From assembly GCF_021347895.1 (NCBI RefSeq), contig NC_067121.1, positions 14,085,962-14,149,961 of the forward strand: a stretch of 64,000 bases of DNA, written 5' to 3'. Every line of letters begins with the position of its first letter. Position 1 is the stretch's first letter. A program made the position numbers and the translations under genes. The stretch is from Acanthochromis polyacanthus (lineage: Eukaryota; Chordata; Actinopteri; Pomacentridae). Shown here piece after piece: positions 1 through 10,723 of the stretch. The notes below the pieces were generated by a model, which did no database searches, was not told the origin of the DNA, and saw only the letters and a program-made list of their open reading frames with translations.

Positions 1-1
1 C

Positions 2-961
2 TTTGCGTCTGAGTGGATTGAGAATTCTAGAAAGGTGCTTTTTGAACTCTGCTCGGGCTCATTGCGCTACGTTGCGCACAAAGGACAACAGAAAGACATC
101 AACAATGTTAAAAGTTGTCTGAAATTACTGAATGAGGTTGGTGAAAATACCCCTCGGTTCGTGTCTTATCATCTTGACGACTTGCCCCCTGTAACTTTTA
201 ATAGCCTTGATGTGTCTAGCCTGCTTGGGAAGATAGGAGCGCTAAGTGCGGACATTTCGGCAATGAAACAAGCCGTGGGTCTGCAGACAAGTGTCTCAGA
301 GGATCTCCGTGCAGTGACAGCGGACATCAACCATCGCCTTGGTGTGATTGAGCGACGTAGCGCTGGCGATGGATGTGTGCCGGGTTTGCAGACTCTGCCC
401 CGAGACACGCCGGCTGTGGGGCAGTTTGGAGAGGGCGGATCGACCAGTGACGTGGCCGTCAGGGAGATGGAGAGCGCTGCCATGGAGGACGCTAGTACGG
501 CAGGACAGGGATTCCCACTGTGGAGTACTGTTGCAAAACGAGGACGCCACGGACACAATGTACATGCACAGGTACGACCCAAACCGGGGCAAAGCTCTCG
601 GGGAGGGAAAAAGATGACCGGTATTGTTGGAACTAATGCTGGGGGAAATATACCTGTTGTGAGGACTAAAGTGGTGAGCGTGTTTGCAACAAAGTTTTCA
701 CTTGATATGGATACAGATATACTGACAGATTACTTGAAAGACAAGCTCCGCCGTGACGTAACTTGTCAACGAATAGACACTGGTGCCAGTCGGTTTAGCT
801 CCTTTAAAGTCACCGCTGAGTGTGAAGAGGTCAAGGAAATGTATGAACCAGAGTTGTGGCCTGAGGGGATATTTGTGCGACGCTTTTATGAGGCACGACA
901 ACATAGGGGAGCTGTTGTAGGGGCAGCGGTGAGTGAAGCCGGGTTGCGTGCTGGAGAGTAG
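2..961 (+). CDS. LINE ORF1 protein, copy 1 (partial at 5' end)
   Basis: The frame is open from the window edge to the stop at 961. The complete start, seen in copy 2 at 10724, would lie about 190 bases upstream of the window. The visible part has a helical, probably coiled-coil middle, a polar linker, and a C-terminal stretch from about base 680 to 900 that looks like a compact RNA-binding fold. Its expected role is to bind the LINE RNA as an ORF1 nucleic-acid chaperone; that is inferred from position, not shown by a motif. Copy 1 keeps five C residues at 185-189, so its ORF1 stays open where copy 2 breaks. ORF2 starts 25 bases downstream. Confidence 0.7.
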   Translation, partial: FASEWIENSRKVLFELCSGSLRYVAHKGQQKDINNVKSCLKLLNEVGENTPRFVSYHLDDLPPVTFNSLDVSSLLGKIGALSADISAMKQAVGLQTSVSEDLRAVTADINHRLGVIERRSAGDGCVPGLQTLPRDTPAVGQFGEGGSTSDVAVREMESAAMEDASTAGQGFPLWSTVAKRGRHGHNVHAQVRPKPGQSSRGGKKMTGIVGTNAGGNIPVVRTKVVSVFATKFSLDMDTDILTDYLKDKLRRDVTCQRIDTGASRFSSFKVTAECEEVKEMYEPELWPEGIFVRRFYEARQHRGAVVGAAVSEAGLRAGE

Positions 962-985
962 CTAAAGTAAACACATGTAAGACTT

Positions 986-3798
986 ATGAAACTTGTGTCA
1001 TACAACTCGCGTGGCCTGCGTTTGGGGCAGACCGCAGGGGACAAGGTGCGACGCTATGTTGTTGATAAGCTACTGGAGAGTGCTGATATACTGTGCTTAC
1101 AGGAGACACTGTTAGCTAAGCAAGACCTGGACAAGCTTAATGCTGTCCATGTTGACTTCCATGGGGCAGGGGAGTCTACAACGGACCTCAGTATGGGAAT
1201 CGTGCGTGGCCGAATACCTGGGGGAGTGGCAATTATGTGGCACAAAAAATATGATCCCTGGATTAATGTGATTAGACTGGGGGTGGATTGGTGCATAGCA
1301 GTGGAAGTTGTATATAATAATCATGTTTTTATTATTTTAAATGTTTACACTCCATATGAATGTTATAGCAATGAGGATGAGTATCTTAGTAGGCTTGCTT
1401 TTGTAGGTTCATTTATTAGGGAAAATGCATGCACATGTATGTTTGTGGTTGGCGATATGAATGCTGATATCGCTGATAAGAAATCATTATTCGGTCGACA
1501 TCTGCTTCAATTCTGTGAAACTAGCAAGTTAATTATCACTAGTAAAATATTGTTGCCATCTGAAAGCTACACATATATCAGTGAAGCATGGGATACAACA
1601 TCATGGCTGGATCATTGTATAAGTACAACAGATGCCCATGACTGTGTAGAGAAAGCTGAGATATTATATGAACTTAGTACAAGTGATCATATACCTGTTT
1701 GTTTTACGATGAATGTTGAAAGTGTACCTGAGCTGACCACAGATGTAAACCATAGATATAGTGGTAAATTAGACTGGTCAAGGCTTACAGAAGGTGACCT
1801 GGGCCTCTACAATGCTCTTTCTGAAGAGGAACTGAGTGATATTGAAATACCCTTTGAAGCTATTTCATGCCGTAATATAAGGTGTAAAAATCAGAATCAT
1901 AGTAGTGACCTCTGTAAAATGTATGATAAAATGATCAATAGTTTAAATAATGCTAGCAAACCTCTCTGTAAAAAGAGGGCTAAGCTAAATAATTTGCGAC
2001 CAGGATGGAATGAATATGTGTCGGAATTGCATGGACAGGCAAGAGAAGCCTTTAAGAATTGGATTATTGCTGGAAAAGCTAGGCATGGTCCAGAATTTGA
2101 GCTTAAGAAACAGGCTAATGCTAGATTTAAATATGCTGTGCGCTTTATTAAAAGAAATGAGCAGGAAATGAGAGCAAACGCAATGGCTAAAAACCTACAA
2201 TATAATAACATAAATGATTTCTGGAAGGAAGTGAAGGTAATCAGTAACAGTAAAATGCCATTGCCAGCTAGTATTGATGGGACTAGTGGATCTGGAAACA
2301 TTGTGGAATTGTGGAGAAAACTTTATAGTGATATTTTTAATTGTGGTATAAGTGATGAATTTAATGTTGGTATTGTTCCTGATGATGTGAATGCAGTGAT
2401 TAGACCTAATCAAGTGTTTTGTGCTATTGAGAAATTGGCCCTGAATAAAGCTTGTGGCCTTGATCAAATAACAGCGGAGCATCTTAAATATGCTAGTCAC
2501 AGACTTTTTGTTTTGGTTGCAATGTGTTTTTCTGGATGTTTACTGCATGGTATATTACCTGATTCGATGCTGGCTGTTTTATTAGTCCCTGTAATTAAGG
2601 ATAAGACTGCTAGAATATCTAGCATGGAAAATTATAGACCTGTTGCGCTAGCTAGTCTGTTTTCCAAAGTTTTGGAATTGATCCTGTTGGAAAGACTTCA
2701 ACAATATATTGTGACCTCGGATCATCAATTTGGGTTTAAAAGTAAGCATGGTACAGACCTATGCATTTATGCGCTGAAGGAAATGGTCAGTACATATAGA
2801 ATGCACAATTCCACGATGTTCATCTGCTTTCTGGATGCTTCCAAGGCTTTTGACCGTATTAATCATGGCAAATTGTTTTTAAAGTTACAAGAGCGTGGGG
2901 TTCCCCTATATATAATAAGGATCTTGTTCTTTTGGTATTCACATCAGAAAATGCAGGTGCGGTGGGGTAACTGTGTATCTGCACCCTTCCAAGTGACAAA
3001 TGGGGTTAGACAAGGTGGAATTTTGTCACCAGCCTTGTTTAATTTGTATATGGATGGGTTGTCTCAGAGCTTAAAAACTTGTAAGACTGGATGCGTCATA
3101 GGAGAAAGTCTGATTAACCATCTACTTTATGCTGATGACCTCGTTGTATTGTCCCTTATAGCGTTGGTCTGCAGCAATTATTAAGAATATGCTCGAAGTA
3201 TGGTGAGGAATATAATATAAAGTTTAATGAAAAGAAGAGTGTTGTGATGATTGTTAAAGCAAAACAAGACCAGAGGTTACATTTTCCTTTGTTTTATTTG
3301 GGCAGCCAAGCGCTTAGTGTTGTGCACAAGGTCAGGTACCTGGGTCACATTATCAGGGACGATTTATGTGATGATGATGATATTCAGCGTCAGTGCTGCA
3401 AACTATATGCGCAGGCCAACATGTTGTGTCGGAAATTTGGCAGTTGCTCTGAGAATGTTAAAGTTGCTCTCTTTAAAGCATATTGTACGCCACTTTATAC
3501 TGCCTACCTTTGGTGTAGCTATAGCAGGGCAAAGCTAAGGAGGCTTCAGGTGGCTTATAATGATGCTTTCAGGATCCTGTTGAGACTTCCCAGGTGGACC
3601 AGTGCTAGCCAGATATTTGTGAATCGAAATGTTCTCACTATGCATGCTGTGATTAGGAAAGTTATGTATAATTTTATTTGTCGTTTGAATGTGTCACAAA
3701 ATGAGCTTATTTTGTCTTTAATTGAGCCTATAAGGAGTAGCACAAGGTATACATCCAGTTTGTGGAAACATTGGATGAAGTGTTTGTATGTTTTTTAG
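986..3798 (+). pseudogene. LINE ORF2 (endonuclease-RT), copy 1, frameshifted
   Basis: The first 732 codons match copy 2 exactly. They comprise an AP-type endonuclease (opening MKLVSYNSRGLRLG, GDMNADI, ending SDHIPVCF) and a reverse transcriptase (NYRPVALAS, FLDASKAFDRI, RQGGILSPALFNLY, YADD). At 3153-3155 the run is CCC where copy 2 has CCCC. The lost base shifts the frame just after the YADD catalytic box and ends the protein at 3184. The rest of the C-terminal domain continues in another frame at 3244-3798. An intact version would supply nicking and target-primed reverse transcription. A sequencing or assembly error in this homopolymer is a real alternative to a true mutation. Confidence 0.85.
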
Positions 3799-3887
3799 TG
3801 TTGTAATGTTTTCTGTGTTTTTTTTTGTTTTGTTTTTTATGGACCAATGGAGTCTGAAATAAAGTTTATAATTTATAATTTAATAAA

Positions 3888-4006
3888 ATTCATACTCTGA
3901 AGAAACCAGGCCTTAAGCGGTGTTCTGGCCGACACTCCCTGTGTGAATCCGGTGATAACACAGAACCAGTGCAGAATCCAAGTCGGTTTAGGAAACCTCC
4001 CTTACA
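3888..4006 (+). repeat. BEL LTR 1, right-hand part
   Basis: This 119-bp stretch starts with the LINE target duplication attca and ends in ...cttaca, the CA end of the LTR. It matches 14801-14919 base for base and the end of the empty LTR (21621-21739) except for two transitions. It is the 3' portion of the 5' LTR of the first BEL unit; the left portion lies upstream of the window, beyond the LINE. Confidence 0.85.
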
Positions 4007-4010
4007 TTAA

Positions 4011-4027
4011 TGGTCCTTCGAGCCGGA
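4011..4027 (+). other. BEL primer-binding site, tRNA-Tyr type (copy 1)
   Basis: TGGTCCTTCGAGCCGGA lies four bases after the LTR end. It is complementary to the 3' end of vertebrate tRNA-Tyr (GTA) including the CCA tail, so minus-strand DNA synthesis would be primed by tRNA-Tyr. The tRNA match is from knowledge of that tRNA's 3' end. Confidence 0.8.
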
Positions 4028-4034
4028 GACTGGA

Positions 4035-5629
4035 TTGACAGCAGTGATGGAATCACATCCAGAGTATGAGGCTTTAGGTGCGCGCCCTAGACGACGCATA
4101 CAACCTCCTACACGGTATGCAGATTATGAGGTGGATTATCCAGGCTATGGCAACCAGAGACATAGGATGGAAGTAGAGGCTACATACGAAGAGGAACAGG
4201 CCAGGAAGACCTCCCTCACCCCTCCTTAAGATTCTCTGATGAGAAGTGGCCTCCTGTGGCGGGATGCTTCCTCCCGAAGCTATGGTGCTGAGGGTCAGGA
4301 GTTCAGACAGGAGAACCAGCTAGCCTCCCCGTGGCCTACACAGAGAGAATCCAAGGTACAGTTCCAGGAGCACTCTACTCCTCTACCTGAAGCGCTGCAC
4401 CACCAACCTTATTATGCAGAGAATAAGGTAGAATTGGATGACATACATCATGAGCGGCAACTCCTTCAGCAGACACAGCGTCGCATGTCATCGGACCTGG
4501 TTGAGCTTAGAGCTCTGCGAGAGGATATGAGGCAACTGGTGGATGCTGTCAGGAACATGCAGAGCCCTGCTTCTATTCCTGCTACCAAGCCAGAGCCACA
4601 AGCGATGCAGTCACCATCATCCACCCAAACTCAGCCTGACAGCGACGATGATGATGACTGGCCGGCTCCACCCCCATGGCCACACCCACCAGAGGGAGTA
4701 CGGCAACCAGATGACCCACCTGTGTTGTATCATCCTGGTCGGCTTAAATACGAGCTCCTATGTACCGAAGGAGGCAAGCCACAGGTGAGCCAGCCATGGG
4801 TTCAATATCCATGGCCAGAGCCTCCGCCTGCTATGAGACCATCAGTTGAGACTCCTCACCCATCGACTCCATGGTTTAGACCTGTTCAGTCTTCGCTGCC
4901 ACTGCACAGATTTCCTACCTCCATGCCAAAGGGTTATGGACGTAGTGGTGGCCACAGGAACGAGCCTGTGGGCAACCCAGTGCCCCCACCTTTCAGGGCA
5001 ACACTTCACTCAGCTTGGACTCAAGTTACCATGGACCGCGACCTACCATCTGTACTTTCTCCCACCGTGACCCAAGTGAGTTTGCCCAGCTGAAGATCTC
5101 ATTGGAGAATCTTTTACCTCGAGAGGCAAATGAGTTATTTAAGTATCAAGTGCTGGTTGATCACTTGCAGCTGGAGGAAGCCAGGCTGATAGCAGATGCC
5201 TACCTGAATTCCCCAACACCCTACTCAGACACTATGGCTGCCCTCAATGATAAGTTTGGTCAACCACACCAGATAGCACTGAAGCGGATTGCAGCTGTGA
5301 TGGATGCTCAAGATGTTAGGAGAGGAGACATCGCTGCGTTCGAGAGATTTTCACTCCAGATACAATCACTGGTGGGGATGCTGAGGACTTTAGGTCCCGA
5401 AGGAGCAGTGGAGTTGCAATGCGGCTCCCATGTTGCTCGCCTTCTGAGCAAGTTACCCCCAGAGCAGAGAGCAGAGTTCCGCCGTTCCATGTTCTATCGG
5501 GGCACACGCAATTACACCCTGCTTGACCTGTCGGAATGGTTACAATACGAATCCTGGTGTCAGGACTCGGAGGGACAGTTAGCCATGAGAGGAATGAAAG
5601 AGAGGTCGGTATCCCGACCCGATGGATGA
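4035..5629 (+). pseudogene. BEL gag, copy 1, with two stops and one frame change
   Basis: A short N-terminal piece (4035-4229) ends in TAA. The same frame reopens at once (to 5093) with a glutamine-rich coiled-coil-like segment, an acidic SDDDDD patch and proline-rich stretches. The frame then shifts by -1 within 5015-5093 into the DUF1759-like capsid core (DPSEFAQLKISLENLL onward). That core ends in TGA at 5627-5629, and the same frame then continues into two CCHC-like zinc knuckles (CAFCSSAEHHLSQC and CWRCARSHQAAQC) and on into pol. Gag would form the particle that packages BEL RNA. All three breaks are shared with copy 2, so they predate the duplication. Programmed readthrough or frameshifting cannot be excluded. 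Confidence 0.75.
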
Positions 5630-5923
5630 CCACCCAAGCGTCAAAGCGCCATAATCCTCCATGGTGCTAAGGATGAGGTCAAGAAGCTGGAGGTTCCTGT
5701 CTCACCAGCCTATAAAGGGTCTAAGAGCACACCATTCTGTGCATTCTGTAGCAGTGCAGAGCACCACCTCAGCCAGTGCACAGCAATATCCAGGTTAACA
5801 AAGGATCAGGTTTCAGAATGGATAAAGACTAACAAGCGGTGTTGGCGTTGTGCGAGGTCACACCAGGCTGCTCAGTGTAACTTAAGGAAGACCTGTGCTC
5901 TTTGCCAAGGTAAACATCTCCGG

Positions 5924-8900
5924 GTGCTACATGATGTGAATGTGAGGCCTCTAAAGCAGTCACCGTCTACAGCGTTGCCAGAAAGTCATGGCACAACCGA
6001 AGTACTGTACCTCGACCGACCGACCGAAGGTCGTCGTGTCCTCCTAAAGGTCGTCAAGGTGCGCCTTCATCATGGAGACCGAACAGTCAACACTTATGCT
6101 GTCCTGGATGATGGCTCAGAAAGAACTATGCTCCTGCCAGATGCTGCACACCAGCTGGGTGTGCAAGGGATCCCCGAAGACTTATCTCTGCGCACAATTA
6201 GACAGGACGTGCAGTCACTTCAGGGAGCCTCGGTGTCATTCACTATAGCTGCACCTTCCAACCCAAAGACCAAGTTCAGGATCACTGGTGCATTTACCAC
6301 TGCCCGCATTGGACTAGCAAGCCATGCATACCCCATGGAACAGCTCCGAAGGCATTACAAACACCTCATCGGCCTTCCCATACCGACCCTGACTAATGTG
6401 AAGCCCCTGCTTCTCATCGGGAGTGATCACCCCCACCTCATCACCCCCATAGAACCTGTCAGGTTAGGACCCCCAGGAGGACCAGCTGCGGTACACACCA
6501 GATTAGGCTGGACTCTGCAGGGACCAGCAAGTGCAGTCGGCCATATCTCCCAACCATCGCAGTGCCTATTGACCACAGTAGCACCTCAAGTGAGTGAGCT
6601 CATGAAGCATGTGGAGAAACTGTGGTTAGTTGATACAGTTCCATTCCGCAGTGAGAAGCTAGTTACCCGCTCAAAGCAGGATACATACGCTATCAGGACT
6701 CTTGAGACCAAAACTGTCAGGGTAGAGGTTGACGGTGTTCACCGTTACACCACCCCTCTGCTCCGTCGTCAGGGAATGCCACTCCTTCAGGCTACACCAA
6801 TGGCTGTCATGCCCAGCTTACGTAGTGTAGAAAGGCGACTGGCTAGAGACCCTGCACAAGCTGAAGCCTACAGATCGGAGATGGAGAAACTGATCGAGGC
6901 AGGTTCTGTAATCAAGTGTGGTCCAGAAATAACGGCTAAAGGAAATGATGAGGCATGGTACATCCCTCATCATATCGTGAGTCATAATGGCAAGCTGAGG
7001 ATAGTATTCAACTGTTCCTTTCAGCATCAGGGCCACAACCTGAACGATTACCTACTGCCTGGGCCAAATTTGGGAGCCACACTTCTGGGAGTTCTGCTGC
7101 GTTTCAGGGAGCATGCTGTCGCAATCAGTGCAGACATCAAAGGCATGTTCCATCAAGTTCGTCTTCTCCCAGAGGACCGTGCACTGCTCAGATTTGTTTG
7201 GCGTGATGTCAGCAAAGAAGAGTTCCCTGCAGTGTATGAGTGGCAGGTGCTGCCATTTGGAACAACATGTAGCCCCTGTTGTGCTACCTTCGCTCTGCAG
7301 CGGCACGTTACTGAAAACAGTCAGCCAAATGAAGATGTGAGGATCTCAATCGAGAAATGCTTCTACGTTGACAATTGGCTTCAGAGTGTTCCCACCCGTG
7401 CTATGGCAAGACACCTTGTTGACAAATTAAGAGCCCTGTTAGCATCTGCAGGATTTGAACTACGCCAGTGGGCCAGCAGTGAGCCAGAGGTCATAAGCCA
7501 CCTGCCTGAAGAGAGTCGATCTGCCAGTGTGGAGTTGTGGATGGCTCACAGAAAGACAGATGTCCCAGAATCCACCCTGGGACTAAGCTGGCACTTCCAT
7601 ACGGATGTCCTTGGCTACAAGCATCGGCATGTGGATTACGGTGTCCCAACAATGCGGAACATCTATAAAGTACTGGCGAGTCAGTACGACCCTTTGGGAT
7701 TCATCTTGCCCTACACCACTCGGGCCAAGGTGCTTGTCAGGCACCTTTGGGATGCACAGCGGGGCTGGGATGACCCCTCACTTCCCCAGGATCTCCTAGA
7801 CCAATGGAGGATGTGGGAGGAAGAGCTACAGGTCCTTTCACAAGTCACACTGCCACGGCCATACCTGCCAAAGGAGGTAGACATTTCTGGCCTCCGAAGA
7901 GAGGTGCATATCTTCTGTGATGCTTCTGAGGAGGCATATGGCTCGGTGGCATACCTTCGTTCCACTGACAGGCATGGTGTCGTGCACCTGTCATTCCTGA
8001 TGGCTCGATCCAGAGTCTCTCCTAAGCGACTTCACTCCATGCCCAGATTAGAACTGTGTGCTGCACTTACGGGCGCACAGCTCGCCCAGGTCCTGGAGAA
8101 GGAACTCACCATCACCATTGACCAAATAATTCTGTGGTCTGATTCCACAACGGTGCTGACCTGGCTGAAGTCCGAATCCTGCCGCTTTAAAGTTTTTGTT
8201 GGCTCCCGTGTGTCAGAGATACGGGAGTTGACCGACAGACATACGTGGAGATATGTTGACTCTATGAGAAATCCCGCAGACGATGTGACGCGTGGGAAAA
8301 GGCTGAAAGAGCTTGCAGAGCCAAACAGGTGGAGTCAGGGACCACCATTTCTTCGGCTGAGTCCAGACCAGTGGCCTCAGACCGCTACTACGGAACAGCC
8401 TACAGACACATCAGAGACGCGCAAGTCCACCTTCTGTGGTGTTGCCGCTGGTGTTCCAACCCAGCCCCCCACTGACCTGAGCCAGTACAACTCCTGGAAG
8501 GAACTACTAGCAGCAACTGTGCAGGAGTTGCACGGGGCGGCTAACAGGAGCGACCACCCTACTGCTGAGGACTACCGTCAGGCAGAGAGGTTGGTCTTAC
8601 ATAGGTCTCAGATGGACAGTTTCCAGCAGGAGTACAACCTACTCAAGGCTGGTAAATCAGTCCCTAGAAGCAGTCGACTTCTGACCCTGTCTCCTGAGCT
8701 AGATGGAAGTGGAGACCTCATCCGAGTAGGAGGCCGTGCCACAGACCTGGAGGTCGCAGTGCTCCACCCCATCATTCTGGACCCAGGTCATCCAGTGACT
8801 AGGCTCCTAATCCAAGACTTCGACAGCCAGCTATGCCACCCTGGTCCAGAGCGTGTGTTTGCAGAGCTCCGGAGATCTTACTGGATTCTGAGGGGGCGTG

Positions 8901-9955
8901 AAGCTGTCCGGTGTTATCAAACCAGCTGTGCAGACTGTAAGCGTTGGAGAGCCAGACCTAAAGTACCAAAGATGGCAGACCTACCTGAGGCCCGTTTGCG
9001 CCTGTTCAAACCTGCCTTCTATTCTACAGGGATGGACTGCTTTGGGCCATTTGAGGTTAAGGTGGGAAGACGCTCGGAGAAAAGATGGGGAATCATATTC
9101 AAGTGCCTCACCACCAGAGCTGTACACCTAGACCTTCTTACCTCCATTGATTCTGATGCCTTTCTAATGGCTCTCCGCCGGTTCATCGCTCGTCGAGGAA
9201 CACCTGCTGAATTGTTCTCTGACCAGGGGACAAATTTCATAGGAGGAGAGCGAGAACTCCGGGAGACCTTCCGAGGAATGTCGCCGGACCTTCAACAGCT
9301 CCTAACCAAACATAAGATCGCCTTCCACTTCAACCCCCCAGCAGCCCCCCACTTTGGAGGAGTGTGGGAGAGAGAGATCCGCTCTGCGAAGAGAGCCCTG
9401 TACGCCACAGTGGGTTCTCAACCTGTACCAGAAGAAGTGCTCTCCACTGTACTTACTGAAGTAGAAGGGATCCTCAACAGTAAACCCCTGGGTTATGTGT
9501 CTTCAGATGCCAGCGACCCCGATCCAGTTACCCCAAACATCCTTCTGATGGGGCGGCCTGATGGTTCACTCCCTCAGGTAGTCTACCCTGAGAGTGAGCT
9601 TCTTAGTCGCCGACGCTGGAAGCACTCCCAGGTTTTGGCTGATCACTTCTGGGCTCGTTTTATTCGGCTGTATGTACCAAGTCTACAAGCTCGCCAGAAG
9701 TGGCACGATACAGCTGCTGACATCAAAAAGGACTCTGTGGTGATGATCACTGACCCACACCTCCCCCGAGGCCTTTGGCCCATTGGGAAGGTCGTCAAAG
9801 TTCATCGCAGCGCTGATGGACACATTAGGTCAGCTGACGTAAAGGTTAAGTCAAGACTTTATACCCGACCAGTTGCTAGGCTGGTAGTCCTTCCTGCGCT
9901 CCCCTCTGGGGAGGATGAGGACAATTCTACACCTGTATCAGCTACTCAACCGTAG
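5924..9955 (+). CDS. BEL pol polyprotein, copy 1
   Basis: An intact 1343-codon frame from the first ATG; the same frame is open upstream to the TGA at 5627, so the natural start may be a gag-pol fusion. Domains in order: retropepsin-like protease with AVLDDGS near residues 59-65; reverse transcriptase about 330-560 with VLPFGTTCSP and YVDN at about 481; RNase H with CDASEEAYGS (about 664) and SDSTTVLTWL (about 739); integrase zinc region with HPGPERVF (about 972) and SCADCKRW (about 1002); integrase core with GMDCFGPF, FSDQGTNF (about 1100) and VWERE (about 1147); then a Pao-type C-terminal domain. YVDN in place of YVDD occurs in some BEL elements as I recall. The length is normal for BEL pol without gag. 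Confidence 0.92.
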   Translation: MLHDVNVRPLKQSPSTALPESHGTTEVLYLDRPTEGRRVLLKVVKVRLHHGDRTVNTYAVLDDGSERTMLLPDAAHQLGVQGIPEDLSLRTIRQDVQSLQGASVSFTIAAPSNPKTKFRITGAFTTARIGLASHAYPMEQLRRHYKHLIGLPIPTLTNVKPLLLIGSDHPHLITPIEPVRLGPPGGPAAVHTRLGWTLQGPASAVGHISQPSQCLLTTVAPQVSELMKHVEKLWLVDTVPFRSEKLVTRSKQDTYAIRTLETKTVRVEVDGVHRYTTPLLRRQGMPLLQATPMAVMPSLRSVERRLARDPAQAEAYRSEMEKLIEAGSVIKCGPEITAKGNDEAWYIPHHIVSHNGKLRIVFNCSFQHQGHNLNDYLLPGPNLGATLLGVLLRFREHAVAISADIKGMFHQVRLLPEDRALLRFVWRDVSKEEFPAVYEWQVLPFGTTCSPCCATFALQRHVTENSQPNEDVRISIEKCFYVDNWLQSVPTRAMARHLVDKLRALLASAGFELRQWASSEPEVISHLPEESRSASVELWMAHRKTDVPESTLGLSWHFHTDVLGYKHRHVDYGVPTMRNIYKVLASQYDPLGFILPYTTRAKVLVRHLWDAQRGWDDPSLPQDLLDQWRMWEEELQVLSQVTLPRPYLPKEVDISGLRREVHIFCDASEEAYGSVAYLRSTDRHGVVHLSFLMARSRVSPKRLHSMPRLELCAALTGAQLAQVLEKELTITIDQIILWSDSTTVLTWLKSESCRFKVFVGSRVSEIRELTDRHTWRYVDSMRNPADDVTRGKRLKELAEPNRWSQGPPFLRLSPDQWPQTATTEQPTDTSETRKSTFCGVAAGVPTQPPTDLSQYNSWKELLAATVQELHGAANRSDHPTAEDYRQAERLVLHRSQMDSFQQEYNLLKAGKSVPRSSRLLTLSPELDGSGDLIRVGGRATDLEVAVLHPIILDPGHPVTRLLIQDFDSQLCHPGPERVFAELRRSYWILRGREAVRCYQTSCADCKRWRARPKVPKMADLPEARLRLFKPAFYSTGMDCFGPFEVKVGRRSEKRWGIIFKCLTTRAVHLDLLTSIDSDAFLMALRRFIARRGTPAELFSDQGTNFIGGERELRETFRGMSPDLQQLLTKHKIAFHFNPPAAPHFGGVWEREIRSAKRALYATVGSQPVPEEVLSTVLTEVEGILNSKPLGYVSSDASDPDPVTPNILLMGRPDGSLPQVVYPESELLSRRRWKHSQVLADHFWARFIRLYVPSLQARQKWHDTAADIKKDSVVMITDPHLPRGLWPIGKVVKVHRSADGHIRSADVKVKSRLYTRPVARLVVLPALPSGEDEDNSTPVSATQP

Positions 9956-9997
9956 AACTTTGTGACCTACATTAATGTGCAAACGTATAAGATACAT

Positions 9998-10008
9998 TCG
10001 GGGGCGGC
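9998..10008 (+). other. BEL polypurine tract, copy 1
   Basis: The purine-rich run tcgggggcggc lies immediately before the TG of the next LTR at 10009, the position expected for the plus-strand primer. It is interrupted by two C residues. Confidence 0.55.
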
Positions 10009-10712
10009 TGTAGAAAAGGCCCCAAAGTTCATACATGTTCACACTATGTTACATTTATTTCACATATTCTGTGTCATTGGGGTCTTTAAGGGGCAGGGCA
10101 TTGCCCATGTGAAACGAGCATGATGAGTGATGTCATATGATGGTATGCTGCGTGATAGAGGAGTGAGTGATGCATGAGAGAGCAGTCGGGAGAGTCAGCT
10201 CGTCAGACGTGGTTGTGCGTGCATGTAAAGTAAGTATTGTTTGAGTGATATATGTGATGTTGTGTCTAGTTAATGTTAGTGTCAGGTTCATTTACTGTGT
10301 TTATTTCTTGATTCGAACGCTGTGCCTTCGTTAAGTTCTGGTTGTAACTGGAAGAAGTGTATTTTCGCCGTCTGATGTTGTAGCGTCAAGTTGCTGCTGC
10401 GCTGAGCGCATCCGCGGTACTTCCGGTTACACAATAAGAGTCTGTCTATGTATATATATTGAGGATATATTATTTTGAAGGCCAAGAGGAAGTAGTTTAA
10501 TATATGCCGAATACGGCAGTATGTGTGTTCGAAGATGATTGTGGATAAGTTTATAGATATAGAGCTTTAGTTCACATTTCTGTTTCTATTGTTTGTGTAT
10601 TTAGGTATAAACCATTAAGATGTGTTTATTATTATTATTTCTTGTAGAAAAACCACAACCACAACTAAAGTTCCAGTGAGTAAAGTCAACGGCGTCTCTG
10701 CGCTTTTATTCA
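10009..10712 (+). repeat. BEL LTR 2, left part (LINE-interrupted)
   Basis: Begins TGTAGAAAAGG and runs 704 bp to ...cttttattca, where the LINE is inserted. I see no difference from 20922-21625 of the empty third LTR. It continues after the LINE at 14801-14919. The left part matches the 3'-type LTR and the right part matches the 5'-type LTR, so it looks like a recombinant LTR. Confidence 0.9.
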
Positions 10713-10723
10713 CACAGACTACA

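Larger units (their letters stand above)
1..3887 (+). mobile_element. APE-type LINE, copy 1 (5' part outside window)
   Basis: This is the 3' nine-tenths of a non-LTR retrotransposon with an ORF1 and an ORF2 that joins an AP-like endonuclease to a reverse transcriptase. It ends at 3887 in an AT-rich tail containing AATAAA. It sits inside a BEL LTR: LTR sequence resumes at 3888 with the target duplication attca. The same LINE at the same site recurs at 10713-14800. Between the two copies I see only single-base homopolymer length differences. The clade is not settled; the domain order and C-terminus resemble the CR1/L2/Rex1 group. Confidence 0.85.
4007..10008 (+). mobile_element. BEL/Pao LTR retrotransposon, internal region 1
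   Basis: This 6.0-kb internal region runs from the primer-binding site to the polypurine tract. It encodes a broken gag and an intact pol in the order protease, RT, RNase H, integrase. There is no env. The domain order and the DUF1759/DUF1758-type gag-protease sequences identify BEL/Pao. It repeats, apparently without change, at 14920-20921. Confidence 0.93.

Noticed and set aside
1897..2301. 134-codon minus-strand frame inside the LINE (and its twin at 12807-13211)
   Set aside because: It lies opposite ORF2 coding sequence and has no recognisable domain or start context; a shadow frame.
4035..5093. Programmed recoding in BEL gag
   Set aside because: Possible, but no slippery heptamer or readthrough context was evident; kept as a question and annotated as pseudogene.
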